Origin: Acidimicrobiia bacterium
GTDB taxonomy: Bacteria; Actinomycetota; Acidimicrobiia; Acidimicrobiales; Bin134
Direction of reading: 5' to 3'
NCBI GenBank assembly: GCA_022821445.1
Contig: JAJEDQ010000202.1
Span: 1-61,736, forward strand
DNA length: 61,736 nucleotides
Part shown: positions 9,656 to 18,007 of the stretch, one piece after another
Numbering within the stretch: the stretch's first letter is position 1
How the letters are laid out: every line of letters starts with the position of its first letter
Position numbers and translations under genes: made by a program
Notes under the pieces: model-generated
The model's input: the letters and a program-made list of their open reading frames with translations, nothing else
Told to the model about the DNA's origin: nothing
Databases searched by the model: none

Positions 9656-10269
9656 CCGGTTCCAACCGCGAGCAGTGGTCGCCGGCTTCCTGGCCGGTGA
9701 GCTTCCGGCGGCGCTTGCTCGCGGCGGCAATTGTCCTGGCTGCCACCGCGGCGGCAGTCATTGCCCTTTCACGTGACGGTGACGTCGTGGCGGAAGTACC
9801 GGTTGTCGCTGCCACACAACGATGGCCTGCGGGGTATCCTCCCGGCGATCACACCTTGGTCAACATGCCTGCCGATTTAGCGGTGCTCTTCATCCACCCC
9901 TCGGAGCTGGCCGGAACTGTGGCCGCGGTTGATGTGCCCGAGGGCACCCTGGTCTCAGCCAAGATGCTGAGCCCTCACCAAGACGGCGACGATGTCCGCA
10001 CAACCGCAATGATGCGGTTCGCGGTGAGCGACGAGCTGTGGCCCAAGCCCGGTCCGGTGGCCGGAAACCGAGCTGTGTTCTCGTCGTCTCCCGGAGGCTG
10101 TGCGGCTGCCTTGGTGACTTTGGTGGCAGTCGACGGCGATGGCGCCTCCACCAGCGTCACGGTGGAGGCTGACCCCGAATTGGCTGCTGTGCTGTCCGAT
10201 CAGCAGTGGTGGATCTGGGAGTCGCCCCCCGGAAGTTGGCCCCTGTGTCACGGTGAGGAAGTTCGCTGA
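9649..10269 (+). CDS. CpaB/RcpC-like SAF-domain protein
   Basis: A 206-aa protein with an N-terminal membrane segment (LLAAAIVLAATAAAVIALS, about residues 23-41) followed by a SAF-like beta-clip domain. Visible are VVAATQRWPAGYPPGDHTL and the VDVPEGTLVSAKML signature of CpaB/RcpC pilus-assembly proteins. CpaB members sit in the envelope and help assemble Flp/Tad pili. The C-terminal domain is short. The GTG start overlaps the previous stop, and the stop overlaps the ATG of the next gene as ATGA (10267-10271). Its place directly before tadA supports the assignment. Confidence 0.72.
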   Translation: MVAGSNREQWSPASWPVSFRRRLLAAAIVLAATAAAVIALSRDGDVVAEVPVVAATQRWPAGYPPGDHTLVNMPADLAVLFIHPSELAGTVAAVDVPEGTLVSAKMLSPHQDGDDVRTTAMMRFAVSDELWPKPGPVAGNRAVFSSSPGGCAAALVTLVAVDGDGASTSVTVEADPELAAVLSDQQWWIWESPPGSWPLCHGEEVR

Positions 10270-11897
10270 TGCTCTTGGCCATAGGCGATCGATGGCTCAG
10301 CCCCAAGGCGGTAACGCGGGTGCTCGATGAAGTGCTTGAGGGAATGGCCAGCGCGGCCCCCGGTGTCGTTCTTGCCACCTCTCCTGCCGAAGTCGACGAG
10401 GCATTGGCGGCCGGCCACCCCACGGTCTTGTCCTTGGGAGACGAGCAACCGGAACTTCGCCTCGAGTCGGCGGTTGCATCGGCCGCCGCGGTGCTGTGGA
10501 TCACTGCATCCGACAGCACCGACGTGCGCTCCCAGCTCCGGCTGGACACAGGATCGCGCCGCGTCACCCCCATCGTGTCGATTGTCGTGTCCGCCGAGCA
10601 ACCCGACCTCGGTCGAAACCGCGGCCAAGGGGTCACAAACCTGTGGGTTTCCCCTGAGCCGACCCGTCGCGATCAGCATCGCCTGCACCGGGTCGGACGC
10701 CGGTTGGCTTGGACCGCCGTCGCCCCCCGTCGACTCGATCCGCTTGACCGCGAGACCCATCTCTGGTCGGCATCGCAGGCCGCCCAGACCCGCCTCGCCG
10801 ACCTGCTTGAGGAAACCGGGGTTGAGGAGTTCCAGATTCGGGGCGGCGAGTGCACGATTGTCCACCGAGCCGACGGCCAACGTGAACGACGACCCTCGCC
10901 GTTTGCAACCAATGACGAACTGATCGAGACAGCTCGCCACTTGGCCAGTTTCTCGGGCGGACAGCCCCAACGCTTCGACGTGCTCGACAGCCGCCTGGAT
11001 ATTCGCCTCGGTGACCGATGGAGGCTCCACGCCGAAGCGTTCATGTGCCATCCCCCCACCATGGTGCTGCGCTCCAACATGGCGGGGAAGGCCACCCTAG
11101 ACGACCTCAACGTGGCTGCCCCCTTGCTTCAGAAGATCCTGGTGGGAGCGGTGTCAGGTCAGGTTCGGGCCAACGTAGTGATCGCGGCGGCCATGGGCGG
11201 GGGCAAGACCACGCTTTGCCAGGCTCTGCTGGCCACAGTCGATGGCTCGGAGAGGATTGACACCATTGAGGACACCCCCGAGCTGCGGTTGGCCCAATAT
11301 GACATCCACCCCAACAGCTTCGAACGCCTCACTCGGGATGCCAACAACGACGGCGTGGGGAAGCTCTCCATGAGCGACCACATCCGCGACGCCAAACGGG
11401 CCAACTCGTCGAAACTGGTGATCGGCGAAACCAGGGGTGAGGGAACCCTTGCGCTGTTAGATGCCATGAGCAGCGGGCTCAACGGCTGCCTTGTCACCTT
11501 GCACAGTCAGCCTGGCCCAGGGGTGCTGGCCAAACTGCTGTCCTACGCGTGCAGCGAGGGTGCCGACCCCCGATTCGCCCGACAGCAAATCGCCATCGCG
11601 GTTCACCTGCTGGTCTGGATGGGCCGCAATGAACTCGGGGGGCGGGTGATCTCCGACGTCTCCCAGATCGTCAGCTACGACGACCGCCACGACACCATCG
11701 AAACCCAATGTCTTTGGTCGCTTCGCCCCGGGCAGCAATGGGCCGTCCCGGTTGGCCGGCCCCAAGGGCAGATCGAGGGGCTGTACCAGTCAGTGGGAAT
11801 TGACCTCCGACCGGCGGACAGTTCCCACCGCGGCCCCGACAGAGCGCTGGCTGTAGCCTCTCCGCCGCCATTGGCTTCCGCAACGAGGGACAAGTGA
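10269..11897 (+). CDS. tadA: TadA/CpaF-type secretion ATPase
   Basis: The secretion ATPase that powers Tad/Flp pilus assembly at the inner face of the membrane. The protein is 542 aa. The C-terminal ATPase core has a Walker A, AAMGGGKTT (near residue 310), a GETRGEGTLALLDAM Walker B/Asp-Glu box region and the conserved NGCLVTLHS histidine motif of the PulE/VirB11 family. The Walker A begins with Ala rather than the usual Gly. The first 150-170 residues do not resemble the usual CpaF N-terminus and I cannot assign them. It is coupled to both neighbours by start-stop overlaps (10269 and 11894). Confidence 0.88.
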   Translation: MLLAIGDRWLSPKAVTRVLDEVLEGMASAAPGVVLATSPAEVDEALAAGHPTVLSLGDEQPELRLESAVASAAAVLWITASDSTDVRSQLRLDTGSRRVTPIVSIVVSAEQPDLGRNRGQGVTNLWVSPEPTRRDQHRLHRVGRRLAWTAVAPRRLDPLDRETHLWSASQAAQTRLADLLEETGVEEFQIRGGECTIVHRADGQRERRPSPFATNDELIETARHLASFSGGQPQRFDVLDSRLDIRLGDRWRLHAEAFMCHPPTMVLRSNMAGKATLDDLNVAAPLLQKILVGAVSGQVRANVVIAAAMGGGKTTLCQALLATVDGSERIDTIEDTPELRLAQYDIHPNSFERLTRDANNDGVGKLSMSDHIRDAKRANSSKLVIGETRGEGTLALLDAMSSGLNGCLVTLHSQPGPGVLAKLLSYACSEGADPRFARQQIAIAVHLLVWMGRNELGGRVISDVSQIVSYDDRHDTIETQCLWSLRPGQQWAVPVGRPQGQIEGLYQSVGIDLRPADSSHRGPDRALAVASPPPLASATRDK

Positions 11898-12709
11898 CCG
11901 CGCAAATTGCGGTCTTTCTGACCGCAGGGCTCGCCCTCATGGCCGTGATCTGGTGGCCGGCTTCGACGGGGAACCCCGCGGCGCTCCTGCTCGGCAGCAT
12001 GGTGTTGGCGCAGCGACACAGGATTCGAGTGGGACCCCTCGGCGCAACAGCCTTGGCTGTCTCCGGATTCCTTGTTGGTCAGGTGTTACTGGGGCCGATC
12101 ACCGGGCTGGCGGCGATGATCCTGACCGGTGTGGGCATTTGGGCCATCGCCGTACAAATCCGGTCGCGCCGCAGCTTGCGGGAGGCCGACGAGCTGGCTC
12201 AACTAACCAACGGGCTGGCTAACCAAGCTCTGGTGGCCCCCACCGTGGTGGAAGCTGTGCGCCAAACCGCGCCGTTGATTCCCGGCCGAGTCGGGGCCGC
12301 TGCTCGGGTAATGGGCGCCGAATGCCAGACTGGCGGCCTAGTAGAAGCGGCCAACCGCTTTGCCGCCACAATCCAGCGGCCGGTTGCCGAGATGTTGGCC
12401 ACAGTGCTGTCCGAGGCGTTTCGAGGCGGTTCGCAGTGGGTGGGCTTGGCTGGCGTCTTGGCCGATGAGGCCACTGAGGCCGCCGAGACCGCCCGGCACT
12501 TCCACCGGTACGCGGCTTCTCTCATGCCTCAGATCGCCGTCACGGTGGTAATGGCCGTCGGCATGCTGGCCATCACCGGATTTGCCGCTAAAGACGTGGG
12601 CCGGTGGCTGACCTCTCCGGTGGGGCAGCAGCTTCTGCTGCTTCTCGCGGTGCTGACCGCGGCGCTCTGCGCTCGAGTACTGGCTCCGGCCTGGAGAATG
12701 AGCCGATGA
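11894..12709 (+). CDS. tadB: TadB-like membrane protein (type II secretion system F domain)
   Basis: A 271-aa integral membrane protein of the TadB/GspF class, which forms the platform on which the TadA ATPase works. Hydrophobic segments lie at about residues 5-60, 65-90, 215-235 and 240-260. The intervening cytoplasmic region has the pattern of T2SSF domains (AATVLSEAFRGGSQWVGL-type helices). The start is a GTG overlapping the tadA stop. The stop is embedded in the next gene's start (ATGA at 12706-12709). The order TadA-TadB-TadC fits the family. Confidence 0.82.
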   Translation: MTAQIAVFLTAGLALMAVIWWPASTGNPAALLLGSMVLAQRHRIRVGPLGATALAVSGFLVGQVLLGPITGLAAMILTGVGIWAIAVQIRSRRSLREADELAQLTNGLANQALVAPTVVEAVRQTAPLIPGRVGAAARVMGAECQTGGLVEAANRFAATIQRPVAEMLATVLSEAFRGGSQWVGLAGVLADEATEAAETARHFHRYAASLMPQIAVTVVMAVGMLAITGFAAKDVGRWLTSPVGQQLLLLLAVLTAALCARVLAPAWRMSR

Positions 12710-13419
12710 TCTTCCTGGCTGGTTTGTCAGGAGTGAGCGCAGTAGCGGTACTGCTACTGGTCCGCCCCAAAACCAGTGGCCACCTCGCAGCCCAGGCCGC
12801 GGCCATGGGATGGCCGCCCAATCAGATTTCGACCGCCGGTTGGCTTCTCGCTGGTCTCGGCACGGTCGTGGGTTGTGTGGCGGGACGGGCGATGTTCGGG
12901 TGGGCCGAAGGCCTGGCCTTGGCCGTTGCCACCGGTACGTGGATGCCTTGGTTGGCACCGGCGGCCATTCGGGCACTGGCTGCCGCGGCCTACCGCAGTG
13001 AGCGAGATCAGAAGATGCTCGAATGGATGCGGAAGCTACGGCTGTTGACCTCAGCGGGCCAACCAATCAATGCGGCGGCGGTCAACGCGGCCCTGACTGT
13101 CTCAGGCCGGGCCTTCACCCTGGCCCAGGGGGCCATTGGGGCCGCCCTCGACGCCGGCCGGGATCCACTTCCCGCGGTCTCCGCGGCCATTGCCGGTTCC
13201 CCTGCCGAACCGCTGCTGGCCTCGGTTGTGGCTGCCGAGCGGGCGGGGGCGGCGTCTTCCGACTTGTTGGACAAGTCACTGTCGCGATCGGTTCGGACCC
13301 TTGAGTCCGAGCGGCGCCTGGCGATCGACCAGCTCAGCCGGGCTATTGGAACCACGGTCACCCTGGTGGCCGCCATCGCTGGTCTTGTCGTCATGGCCGC
13401 CGTGATCTTCGTCCTATGA
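12706..13419 (+). CDS. tadC: TadC-like membrane protein (type II secretion system F domain)
   Basis: A 237-aa second platform protein. I chose the ATG at 12706 because it overlaps the tadB stop as ATGA and begins directly with a hydrophobic segment (MIFLAGLSGVSAVAVLLLV). An upstream start at 12604 would add a soluble, unrelated leader. The central region (EWMRKLRLLTSAGQPINAA) matches the T2SSF fold, and the C-terminus is a final membrane segment (TLVAAIAGLVVMAAVIFVL). It works with TadB to anchor the TadA ATPase. Confidence 0.83.
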   Translation: MIFLAGLSGVSAVAVLLLVRPKTSGHLAAQAAAMGWPPNQISTAGWLLAGLGTVVGCVAGRAMFGWAEGLALAVATGTWMPWLAPAAIRALAAAAYRSERDQKMLEWMRKLRLLTSAGQPINAAAVNAALTVSGRAFTLAQGAIGAALDAGRDPLPAVSAAIAGSPAEPLLASVVAAERAGAASSDLLDKSLSRSVRTLESERRLAIDQLSRAIGTTVTLVAAIAGLVVMAAVIFVL

Positions 13420-13442
13420 AGCTCGTCTGCGGCCATACACCC

Positions 13443-13459
13443 TGAAGGAGAAACCCAAA
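13443..13459 (+). promoter_or_regulatory. Strong ribosome-binding site before the 66-aa pilin candidate
   Basis: AAGGAG lies about ten bases before the GTG at 13460. Most other genes in this operon start by stop-start overlap with no good Shine-Dalgarno, so this site suggests that the small downstream protein is made in larger amounts. That fits a major pilus subunit; the stoichiometry is inference. Confidence 0.6.
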
Positions 13460-13660
13460 GTGCAATCCGCCATCGTCCAGATGATCTTGATCGTGGTCGG
13501 CATAGCCGCCGCCGCCATCGTGTCCATCATCGTCTACGCCCAACTCAGCGACAATGCACCAGATACCGGAGACAACATCGACAAGGGTCGGATAACGACC
13601 GAGACGCTCTGCGACGCGGTAGGCGGAACTTGGACATCTGGCTCGAAGACGTGTGCGTAG
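13460..13660 (+). CDS. 66-aa candidate pilin of the Tad-like operon
   Basis: A small protein with one N-terminal hydrophobic segment (about residues 7-28), a short polar region and a C-terminal pair of cysteines in LCDAVGGTWTSGSKTC. It lacks the Gly-x4-Glu-Tyr processing site of Flp pilins, and no prepilin peptidase is present in the operon. Its size, single hydrophobic helix, strong ribosome-binding site and place between tadC and the TadE/G-like genes (where flp-like genes commonly sit) make it the best candidate for the main subunit. The C-terminal Cys pair could form a closing disulphide loop as in some pilins. The function is inference. Confidence 0.65.
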   Translation: MQSAIVQMILIVVGIAAAAIVSIIVYAQLSDNAPDTGDNIDKGRITTETLCDAVGGTWTSGSKTCA

Positions 13661-13666
13661 CCAGCC

Positions 13667-14068
13667 ATGACCACCTCCCTGGTCGTACTGCGCACATCAG
13701 TGCTGCTCATGTTCCTGCTGATGACGATCACTGGACTGTATGCACATCACGTCACCCGGCTTTCGGCCGATGCCGCCGCCCAGTCGGCCGCTGCTGCGGC
13801 TGCTCAGGCGGCGGTGGCCGCCGGGTGGCAGTGTCAGCCCACTCCCCCACCGGAGGCGCTCACCGCCGCGGCCCAAGCGACTCTGAGCCATTTGGATCAT
13901 TTGGCCGTGCAACCGGTGGCGGTGGAGGTGTTTGCCGATGCTTGCAACCTGTTCACCTCAGTCACGGCCGCTCCGCTCAACGCCCGCGTGTCATCCCTGC
14001 ATGCCACCGCCACAGCCTGCCGCTCGGCAACCCAAGCTGTGGTTCTCAAGGTGCCCGGATCGTGTTAG
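13667..14068 (+). CDS. TadE/TadG-like pseudopilin 1
   Basis: A 133-aa protein with an N-terminal membrane helix (SVLLMFLLMTITGLYAHHV) followed by an Ala-rich helix (DAAAQSAAAAAAQAAVAAG). This is the layout of TadE/TadG-like minor pilins and of Rv3655c/Rv3656c-type proteins of actinobacterial Tad loci. Four cysteines lie in the exported part. It starts six bases after the 66-aa gene's stop. I see no specific family signature beyond this architecture. Confidence 0.65.
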   Translation: MTTSLVVLRTSVLLMFLLMTITGLYAHHVTRLSADAAAQSAAAAAAQAAVAAGWQCQPTPPPEALTAAAQATLSHLDHLAVQPVAVEVFADACNLFTSVTAAPLNARVSSLHATATACRSATQAVVLKVPGSC

Positions 14069-14078
14069 TGCTGCCTAC

Positions 14079-14498
14079 ATGAGCGATGCCATCGCGTTCT
14101 TGCTGATTCTGCCTTCTCTGGCGCTCGGCGTGGTAGCGCTTGACGCGGCCGGGACCCTGGGAACGGCCCGCTACCGAACATCGACCTTCGCCGAAGCCGC
14201 CGTGGCTCATGCCGCAGGCACCCTGGAGCAATCCCCAACCAATGGAACCCAGCCCTCCGACCGGGCCCGATGGGCCGAGGTCGCCGCCACAGTGGAGGAA
14301 TCTGGTCTGGCTGCTACCGCCGGGGTCTGCAACCAAACCGACCCCGAGTTCAGTGTCAACCTGGTCTCCCAACCTCGGCCGGTGAGCAGCTCCAGCACAT
14401 CACCATCGGTCGCCGTGGTGGTGAGCTGTCCAGTCGAGTTGGGCCGGCTATTCACCGTCAACCGGGTCGTCGCCGCCAGCGTCGAGCCCGTTGGATAG
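14079..14498 (+). CDS. TadE/TadG-like pseudopilin 2
   Basis: A 139-aa protein starting at the ATG at 14079 (MSDAIAFLLILPSLALGVVA); an open frame upstream of it overlaps the previous gene and is ignored. It has one N-terminal membrane helix, then an Ala-rich amphipathic helix and a small exported domain with Cys in GVCNQ and VSCPVELG. It is a paralogue in layout, not obviously in sequence, of its two neighbours. Its place in the tad operon suggests a minor pilin; this is inference. Confidence 0.65.
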   Translation: MSDAIAFLLILPSLALGVVALDAAGTLGTARYRTSTFAEAAVAHAAGTLEQSPTNGTQPSDRARWAEVAATVEESGLAATAGVCNQTDPEFSVNLVSQPRPVSSSSTSPSVAVVVSCPVELGRLFTVNRVVAASVEPVG

Positions 14499-14502
14499 CG
14501 CT

Positions 14503-14874
14503 ATGCACACATCCATCGTGCTGTTGACCCTCGGCGTGGCCGTGGCCGTGGTAACCGGCTCACTCACCGACCATGCCGAGCTGATCACCAACGGCAACCT
14601 GGCCGCTGACCGAGCTGACCGGGCCGCGGCGGCATTCATAAACAGTTGCGGCGGTGACGGGTGCAACTCTGGCGCCGTGAATGCCACCCGCGTCGACGGC
14701 ACGGTTGTGTCCGGTTGTATCAGCCAGTCCTCGAACGGAGCCGTCCTTCGAATAGAGGCCCAAGTCCCTTGGAGTCCCACGGTGTTCACCGGCCTATCCC
14801 CTTCTTCTGCGACGACCGCAGCAGAACTCGGGGGTTTCAGCGTGGCCGCGGCCAGCGTGGTGGGGTCGTGTTAG
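14503..14874 (+). CDS. TadE/TadG-like pseudopilin 3
   Basis: A 123-aa protein with an N-terminal membrane segment (MHTSIVLLTLGVAVAVVTG) and the same Ala-rich post-helix pattern (LAADRADRAAAAFINS) as the preceding genes. Paired cysteines (CGGDGC) lie near residue 45, with further Cys later. The ATG at 14503 is preferred; a TTG at 14491 would overlap the previous stop and add four residues. It is the last gene of the pilus operon: 96 bases without a gene follow before the next start. Confidence 0.62.
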   Translation: MHTSIVLLTLGVAVAVVTGSLTDHAELITNGNLAADRADRAAAAFINSCGGDGCNSGAVNATRVDGTVVSGCISQSSNGAVLRIEAQVPWSPTVFTGLSPSSATTAAELGGFSVAAASVVGSC

Positions 14875-14970
14875 GTGTCTGCCCGAGGCACACCGGCACT
14901 CCTGCACCCGACTGTTGAAAGCGGGCCAGCAGTTCCGCGGCTGAGCTTTCATGCGGTAGCGTGACCGCCG

Positions 14971-16323
14971 GTGTCTCGGAGAATAGAGATCGAGCTGACC
15001 AGCCAGCGGCCCGATGGCTCCTGGACGTGGCGAGCGGCTGGCGCGCGCGAGCCCAAGGGTGAGCTATCCGGTGATCTGATCTCCTTTGCCGCCAGCGTGG
15101 GCGACGAGCTGACCGTCGAGGCCGAATTCCATATGGACGGCATTGAGATCATTGAGGTGTTTGAAGCCAAAGAGAAGCGCCCCATGCCGGAGACACTGGA
15201 GATCCTGGGCTCTGGTCGAGATCAGCCGCTGGTGACCACCCAGCTGGTGTCCAACCGCAAAAACCGAGGGCGCGACCGCGGCGACCGCCGAGAGGATCAA
15301 GACCGCCGGGGCCGAGGAAACAGGAAAGACCGCGACCGGCAGGAGTCCCGTCGTGAGGATGACCGTCCCAAGGCCAAACGTCTGCGCCCAGATCGCGCCC
15401 ACCGTCAGCGTTTGATCGAAAGCTTGCCTGAGGAGCAACAGCCCGTAGCCGAGAAGATGATGCGTGACGGCATCAGCTCGGTGGAACAAGCCCTGCGAGA
15501 CCAGCGCAAGAAGGCTCGCGATACCGCCCAAGCCAAGAAGAAGGCAGCTGAAGATGCAGCCAAAGCTGTCGAAGAATCCGCCGAGCCAAAGAGCCCCGAA
15601 GCCGACGCCAAACCAGAAGAAGCCGCCGAGCCAAAGAGCCCCGAAGCCGACGCCAAAACCGAAGGAGCCGCCGAGCCAGAAAAGGCGCAAAAGGAAGAGG
15701 CACCCGATTCAGACTCGTCTGACGATTTCCTGATTGTGGCCGCCAAGCTGCTTCCCGGCATGCGAGCTGCGGAATGGCGGGATCGAGTTGAAGCCGCATT
15801 GGCCGGCATCGATGAGCTTGATCTCCGCGATCTCCGATCTGTGGTGGTGGCCTCCGAGTCTGGAGCAACGGACGAAGATGCCAAAGCGCTGGCTGAAGAG
15901 CTTCGCGCCAAGCTCACCGAGCGGGTCGACCGGGAACACGCCGAATGGCTGGCCGAGGTCGCGGCCACGCTGGCCGATGGCCGGATGGTGCGGGCCCTGC
16001 GGCTCAGTTCCCGCCCGCCGAAGGCCGGGGTGCCCCTTCCTCAAGACATCGTTACCCGCCTAACCGAGGCGGCGAATGCGGCATTGACCAGCGAGACTCC
16101 TTCCAAGCGCTGGATAACCGTCATGGGCGCGGTGGCTTTTTCCCCGGTGCGCCGAACCGTGCAGCCCATGGGAATCCCAGAGAAGCCCGATGAAGAACTC
16201 CTGGCTGAGGTCAAGAAGCTGTCGGAGCGAATTCCCCACATTGCCGCTCTGTTCGGAGTGGAATCCACCCCTCCCCCGAAGCGCCCCCGCCGACGGGCAG
16301 GCGCTCCGACGGCTAGCCGATAA
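14971..16323 (+). CDS. Charged hypothetical protein with internal 15-aa repeat
   Basis: A 450-aa protein of unknown function. Residues 1-75 form a compact beta-rich domain (RIEIELTSQRPDGSWTWRA). Residues 95-150 are extremely Arg/Asp-rich and resemble RNA-binding low complexity. A helical region follows (about 150-200), then a Glu/Ala/Pro linker (200-250) with a 15-aa repeat AEPKSPEADAK. Residues 250-430 form a helical C-terminal domain. Basic tails at both ends and the RDR/RRE tract suggest nucleic-acid binding; this is inference. The start is a GTG. It stands alone, convergent with the Nudix gene, with an 11-base overlap. Confidence 0.7.
   Translation: MSRRIEIELTSQRPDGSWTWRAAGAREPKGELSGDLISFAASVGDELTVEAEFHMDGIEIIEVFEAKEKRPMPETLEILGSGRDQPLVTTQLVSNRKNRGRDRGDRREDQDRRGRGNRKDRDRQESRREDDRPKAKRLRPDRAHRQRLIESLPEEQQPVAEKMMRDGISSVEQALRDQRKKARDTAQAKKKAAEDAAKAVEESAEPKSPEADAKPEEAAEPKSPEADAKTEGAAEPEKAQKEEAPDSDSSDDFLIVAAKLLPGMRAAEWRDRVEAALAGIDELDLRDLRSVVVASESGATDEDAKALAEELRAKLTERVDREHAEWLAEVAATLADGRMVRALRLSSRPPKAGVPLPQDIVTRLTEAANAALTSETPSKRWITVMGAVAFSPVRRTVQPMGIPEKPDEELLAEVKKLSERIPHIAALFGVESTPPPKRPRRRAGAPTASR
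15578..15657. repeat. In-frame direct repeat, 35 bp, period 45
   Basis: Copies at 15578-15612 and 15623-15657 are identical over 35 bases. They encode the repeated AEPKSPEADAK segment in the linker of the charged hypothetical protein; a third, partial copy begins near 15668. The period is 15 codons, so the frame is kept. Confidence 0.85.
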
Positions 16324-16750
16324 CTTGACGATCGCTCAGGAACTCCAGCAGGCCGTCCACCAAGTCCCACTCCCCTAGGTCTTCAAGAGCCACCCACGCC
16401 GCGTCTGAGGCATCGGTATCCGCCGTTGGCACCGCGCCAGGCGCCACCGTGACCCAATAGTCCACTACCACGTAGTGGCGTCGTCGGCCGATGAGCTCAG
16501 TCCAGCCCACCGCCTGGCCCACTTCTCCATCAAGGGAGGTCTCTTCTTGCAGCTCGCGGCGAACAGCCTCAGCTAGAGTTTCCCCTTTCTTCACCCGCCC
16601 ACCGGGTACCGACCACAGCCCTTCTCCTGGAGGACTGCCCCGACGGATCAACAGAATGGCGCCGTCGCGAACCACTACAGCCCCAACACATAGCTCCGGC
16701 CCGCTCGTTTCTGCCGCGTCAGCGTCGGCACCTTCTGGAGTTCCGCTCAC
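16313..16750 (-). CDS. Nudix hydrolase
   Basis: A 145-aa Nudix hydrolase. The Nudix box GX5EX7REUXEE is complete, seen as GGRVKKGETLAEAV followed by RRELQEET, preceded by LWSVPGG. Such enzymes hydrolyse nucleoside diphosphate-linked compounds; MutT-like 8-oxo-dGTP or ADP-ribose substrates are possible but not determined. Its start overlaps the GNAT gene stop by four bases (16747-16750), making it the last gene of a DUF4193/84-aa/GNAT/Nudix operon. Confidence 0.88.
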   Translation of the reverse strand: MSGTPEGADADAAETSGPELCVGAVVVRDGAILLIRRGSPPGEGLWSVPGGRVKKGETLAEAVRRELQEETSLDGEVGQAVGWTELIGRRRHYVVVDYWVTVAPGAVPTADTDASDAAWVALEDLGEWDLVDGLLEFLSDRQVIG

Positions 16751-17253
16751 GCTTCTGGCTCTTGATCAAGTTGCGTGTACACGATTAGCGCATGGGCCGT
16801 CAGTTTGAAGGTCTCGAAGAAGTTCTTGGCCTCGCGGTGGCCTGGCAGCACGAAAGCATCAATTGCCACCAGACCCTGTTCCTGAGCCCACTTCTTCAGG
16901 GCATCGAACAGTGACTCCCCCACTCCCACCGAACGGGTATCAGGAGTCACGTATAGCTCGTCGATTCGAGCAATGGAGGATCCATCCCGGCGCACAACCC
17001 GCTGAGCCAATCCGTATCCCACTACCGCTTCTTCCCATATCCCAACGACCACGAGAGCTTCTGGATCAGCCAACAGCTCGGCGAGATGATCTTCAAGTGG
17101 CTCGGAGGCGGCCTCCGTGGCCATCCAGCGCTCCCCTCCCCGGTATTCGAGGGCCTCGAGGCGGGCCTCCCGAGCCAAGTCGGCCACAATGCCAACCTCA
17201 TCGAAACGAGCCGGTCGGGCCGCACCCTCTTTTGGCCGATCGTGCACGTTCAA
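16747..17253 (-). CDS. GNAT family N-acetyltransferase
   Basis: A 168-aa acyl-CoA-dependent acetyltransferase. The GNAT core shows a beta-strand (EALVVVGIWEEAVVGYGLA), the segment IDELYVTPDTRSVGVGESL (acetyl-CoA pyrophosphate loop region, with VGVG in place of the usual Q/RxxGxG/A) and the C-terminal NFFETFKLTAHALIVYTQ. The acceptor substrate is unknown. It is linked by four-base overlaps to the genes on both sides, so it is translated as part of the DUF4193 operon. Confidence 0.83.
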   Translation of the reverse strand: MNVHDRPKEGAARPARFDEVGIVADLAREARLEALEYRGGERWMATEAASEPLEDHLAELLADPEALVVVGIWEEAVVGYGLAQRVVRRDGSSIARIDELYVTPDTRSVGVGESLFDALKKWAQEQGLVAIDAFVLPGHREAKNFFETFKLTAHALIVYTQLDQEPEA

Positions 17254-17504
17254 CCTGGCTCTAAATCAACGGGATCGACGCTGGCCCCCGAAGGCCTTGA
17301 GGAATGGTCCAAAGCCATGCGGCCGAGCAGACGAGCCGCTTCCAAATGGCGGCGACCCCGGGCCGCCAACTCGGAAGGCGGCGAGTCAACCGACAGCAAG
17401 AGCCCCACGGGAGCGTAGAGCACCGTATCAAGCAGACGGTCCATCGACTCGCGGGAGGAGCCAGTCGACTCCCGGGAGGAATCGGTGCCGTCGGTCGGGC
17501 TCAT
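17250..17504 (-). CDS. Small hypothetical protein (84 aa)
   Basis: A small protein of unknown function. The ATG at 17504 overlaps the DUF4193 stop as ATGA, and its own stop overlaps the GNAT start, so a longer upstream start is unlikely. It has a repeated SSRES motif near the N-terminus (encoded by a 17-bp imperfect repeat at 17444-17481) and a hydrophobic amphipathic stretch (LLDTVLYAPVGLLLSV), then a charged helix. No family recognised. Confidence 0.6.
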   Translation of the reverse strand: MSPTDGTDSSRESTGSSRESMDRLLDTVLYAPVGLLLSVDSPPSELAARGRRHLEAARLLGRMALDHSSRPSGASVDPVDLEPG

Positions 17505-18007
17505 AGCCGGGCCAAAGACGGACAGGGCTCTTCCCCCGAAGGGCACCGGGGATTCTCCCGGGACCCGAACTGGCTTGAGCTGACAATCAGGAAACACCCC
17601 TCGCAGGTCCACTCATTGTCTCGCTTGGGCGCGACCTGACCCGAGGCCTCAGGCGACGGGTCGGGAGTCTCCTCATCTTCATCCTCGTCGTCACCGGCGG
17701 CCAGGCGGTCTTTCAAGATGGTGTCGAGATCAGCCTCGACGTTGTCGGGGTCGATGTCCTCCCCTTCGCCATCCTCATCATCGCCCGCGTTTGCGTTGTG
17801 AGCCGGCCCGTTGTTCCCGCTCTCTTCCTCTTCCTCAAGTTCCTCGTCGAGATCGTCGTCGAGGTCGTCGTCTTCAAGATCGCCGTCTCCGAGGACAGTT
17901 TCGAACTCATCACCGAGTTCCTCGCCGATGTCTTCGTCGAGGTCGTCGATGGCGCTTTCGTCGAACTCCTCGTCCGGCATCTCGTCGTGCTCGTCAGGGT
18001 CTGTCAT
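17501..18007 (-). CDS. DUF4193-like acidic protein with C-terminal Cys motif
   Basis: A 168-aa protein. The first 120 residues are almost entirely Asp/Glu-rich low complexity. The C-terminus NEWTCEGCFLIVSSSQFG closely resembles the DEFTCSSCFLV motif of the actinobacterial DUF4193 family, which carries a small zinc-ribbon-like Cys motif. The acidic part is much longer than in typical DUF4193 proteins (about 100 aa), so this is a lineage variant. The function is unknown. It is the first gene of the operon leading to GNAT and Nudix genes. Confidence 0.7.
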   Translation of the reverse strand: MTDPDEHDEMPDEEFDESAIDDLDEDIGEELGDEFETVLGDGDLEDDDLDDDLDEELEEEEESGNNGPAHNANAGDDEDGEGEDIDPDNVEADLDTILKDRLAAGDDEDEDEETPDPSPEASGQVAPKRDNEWTCEGCFLIVSSSQFGSRENPRCPSGEEPCPSLARL

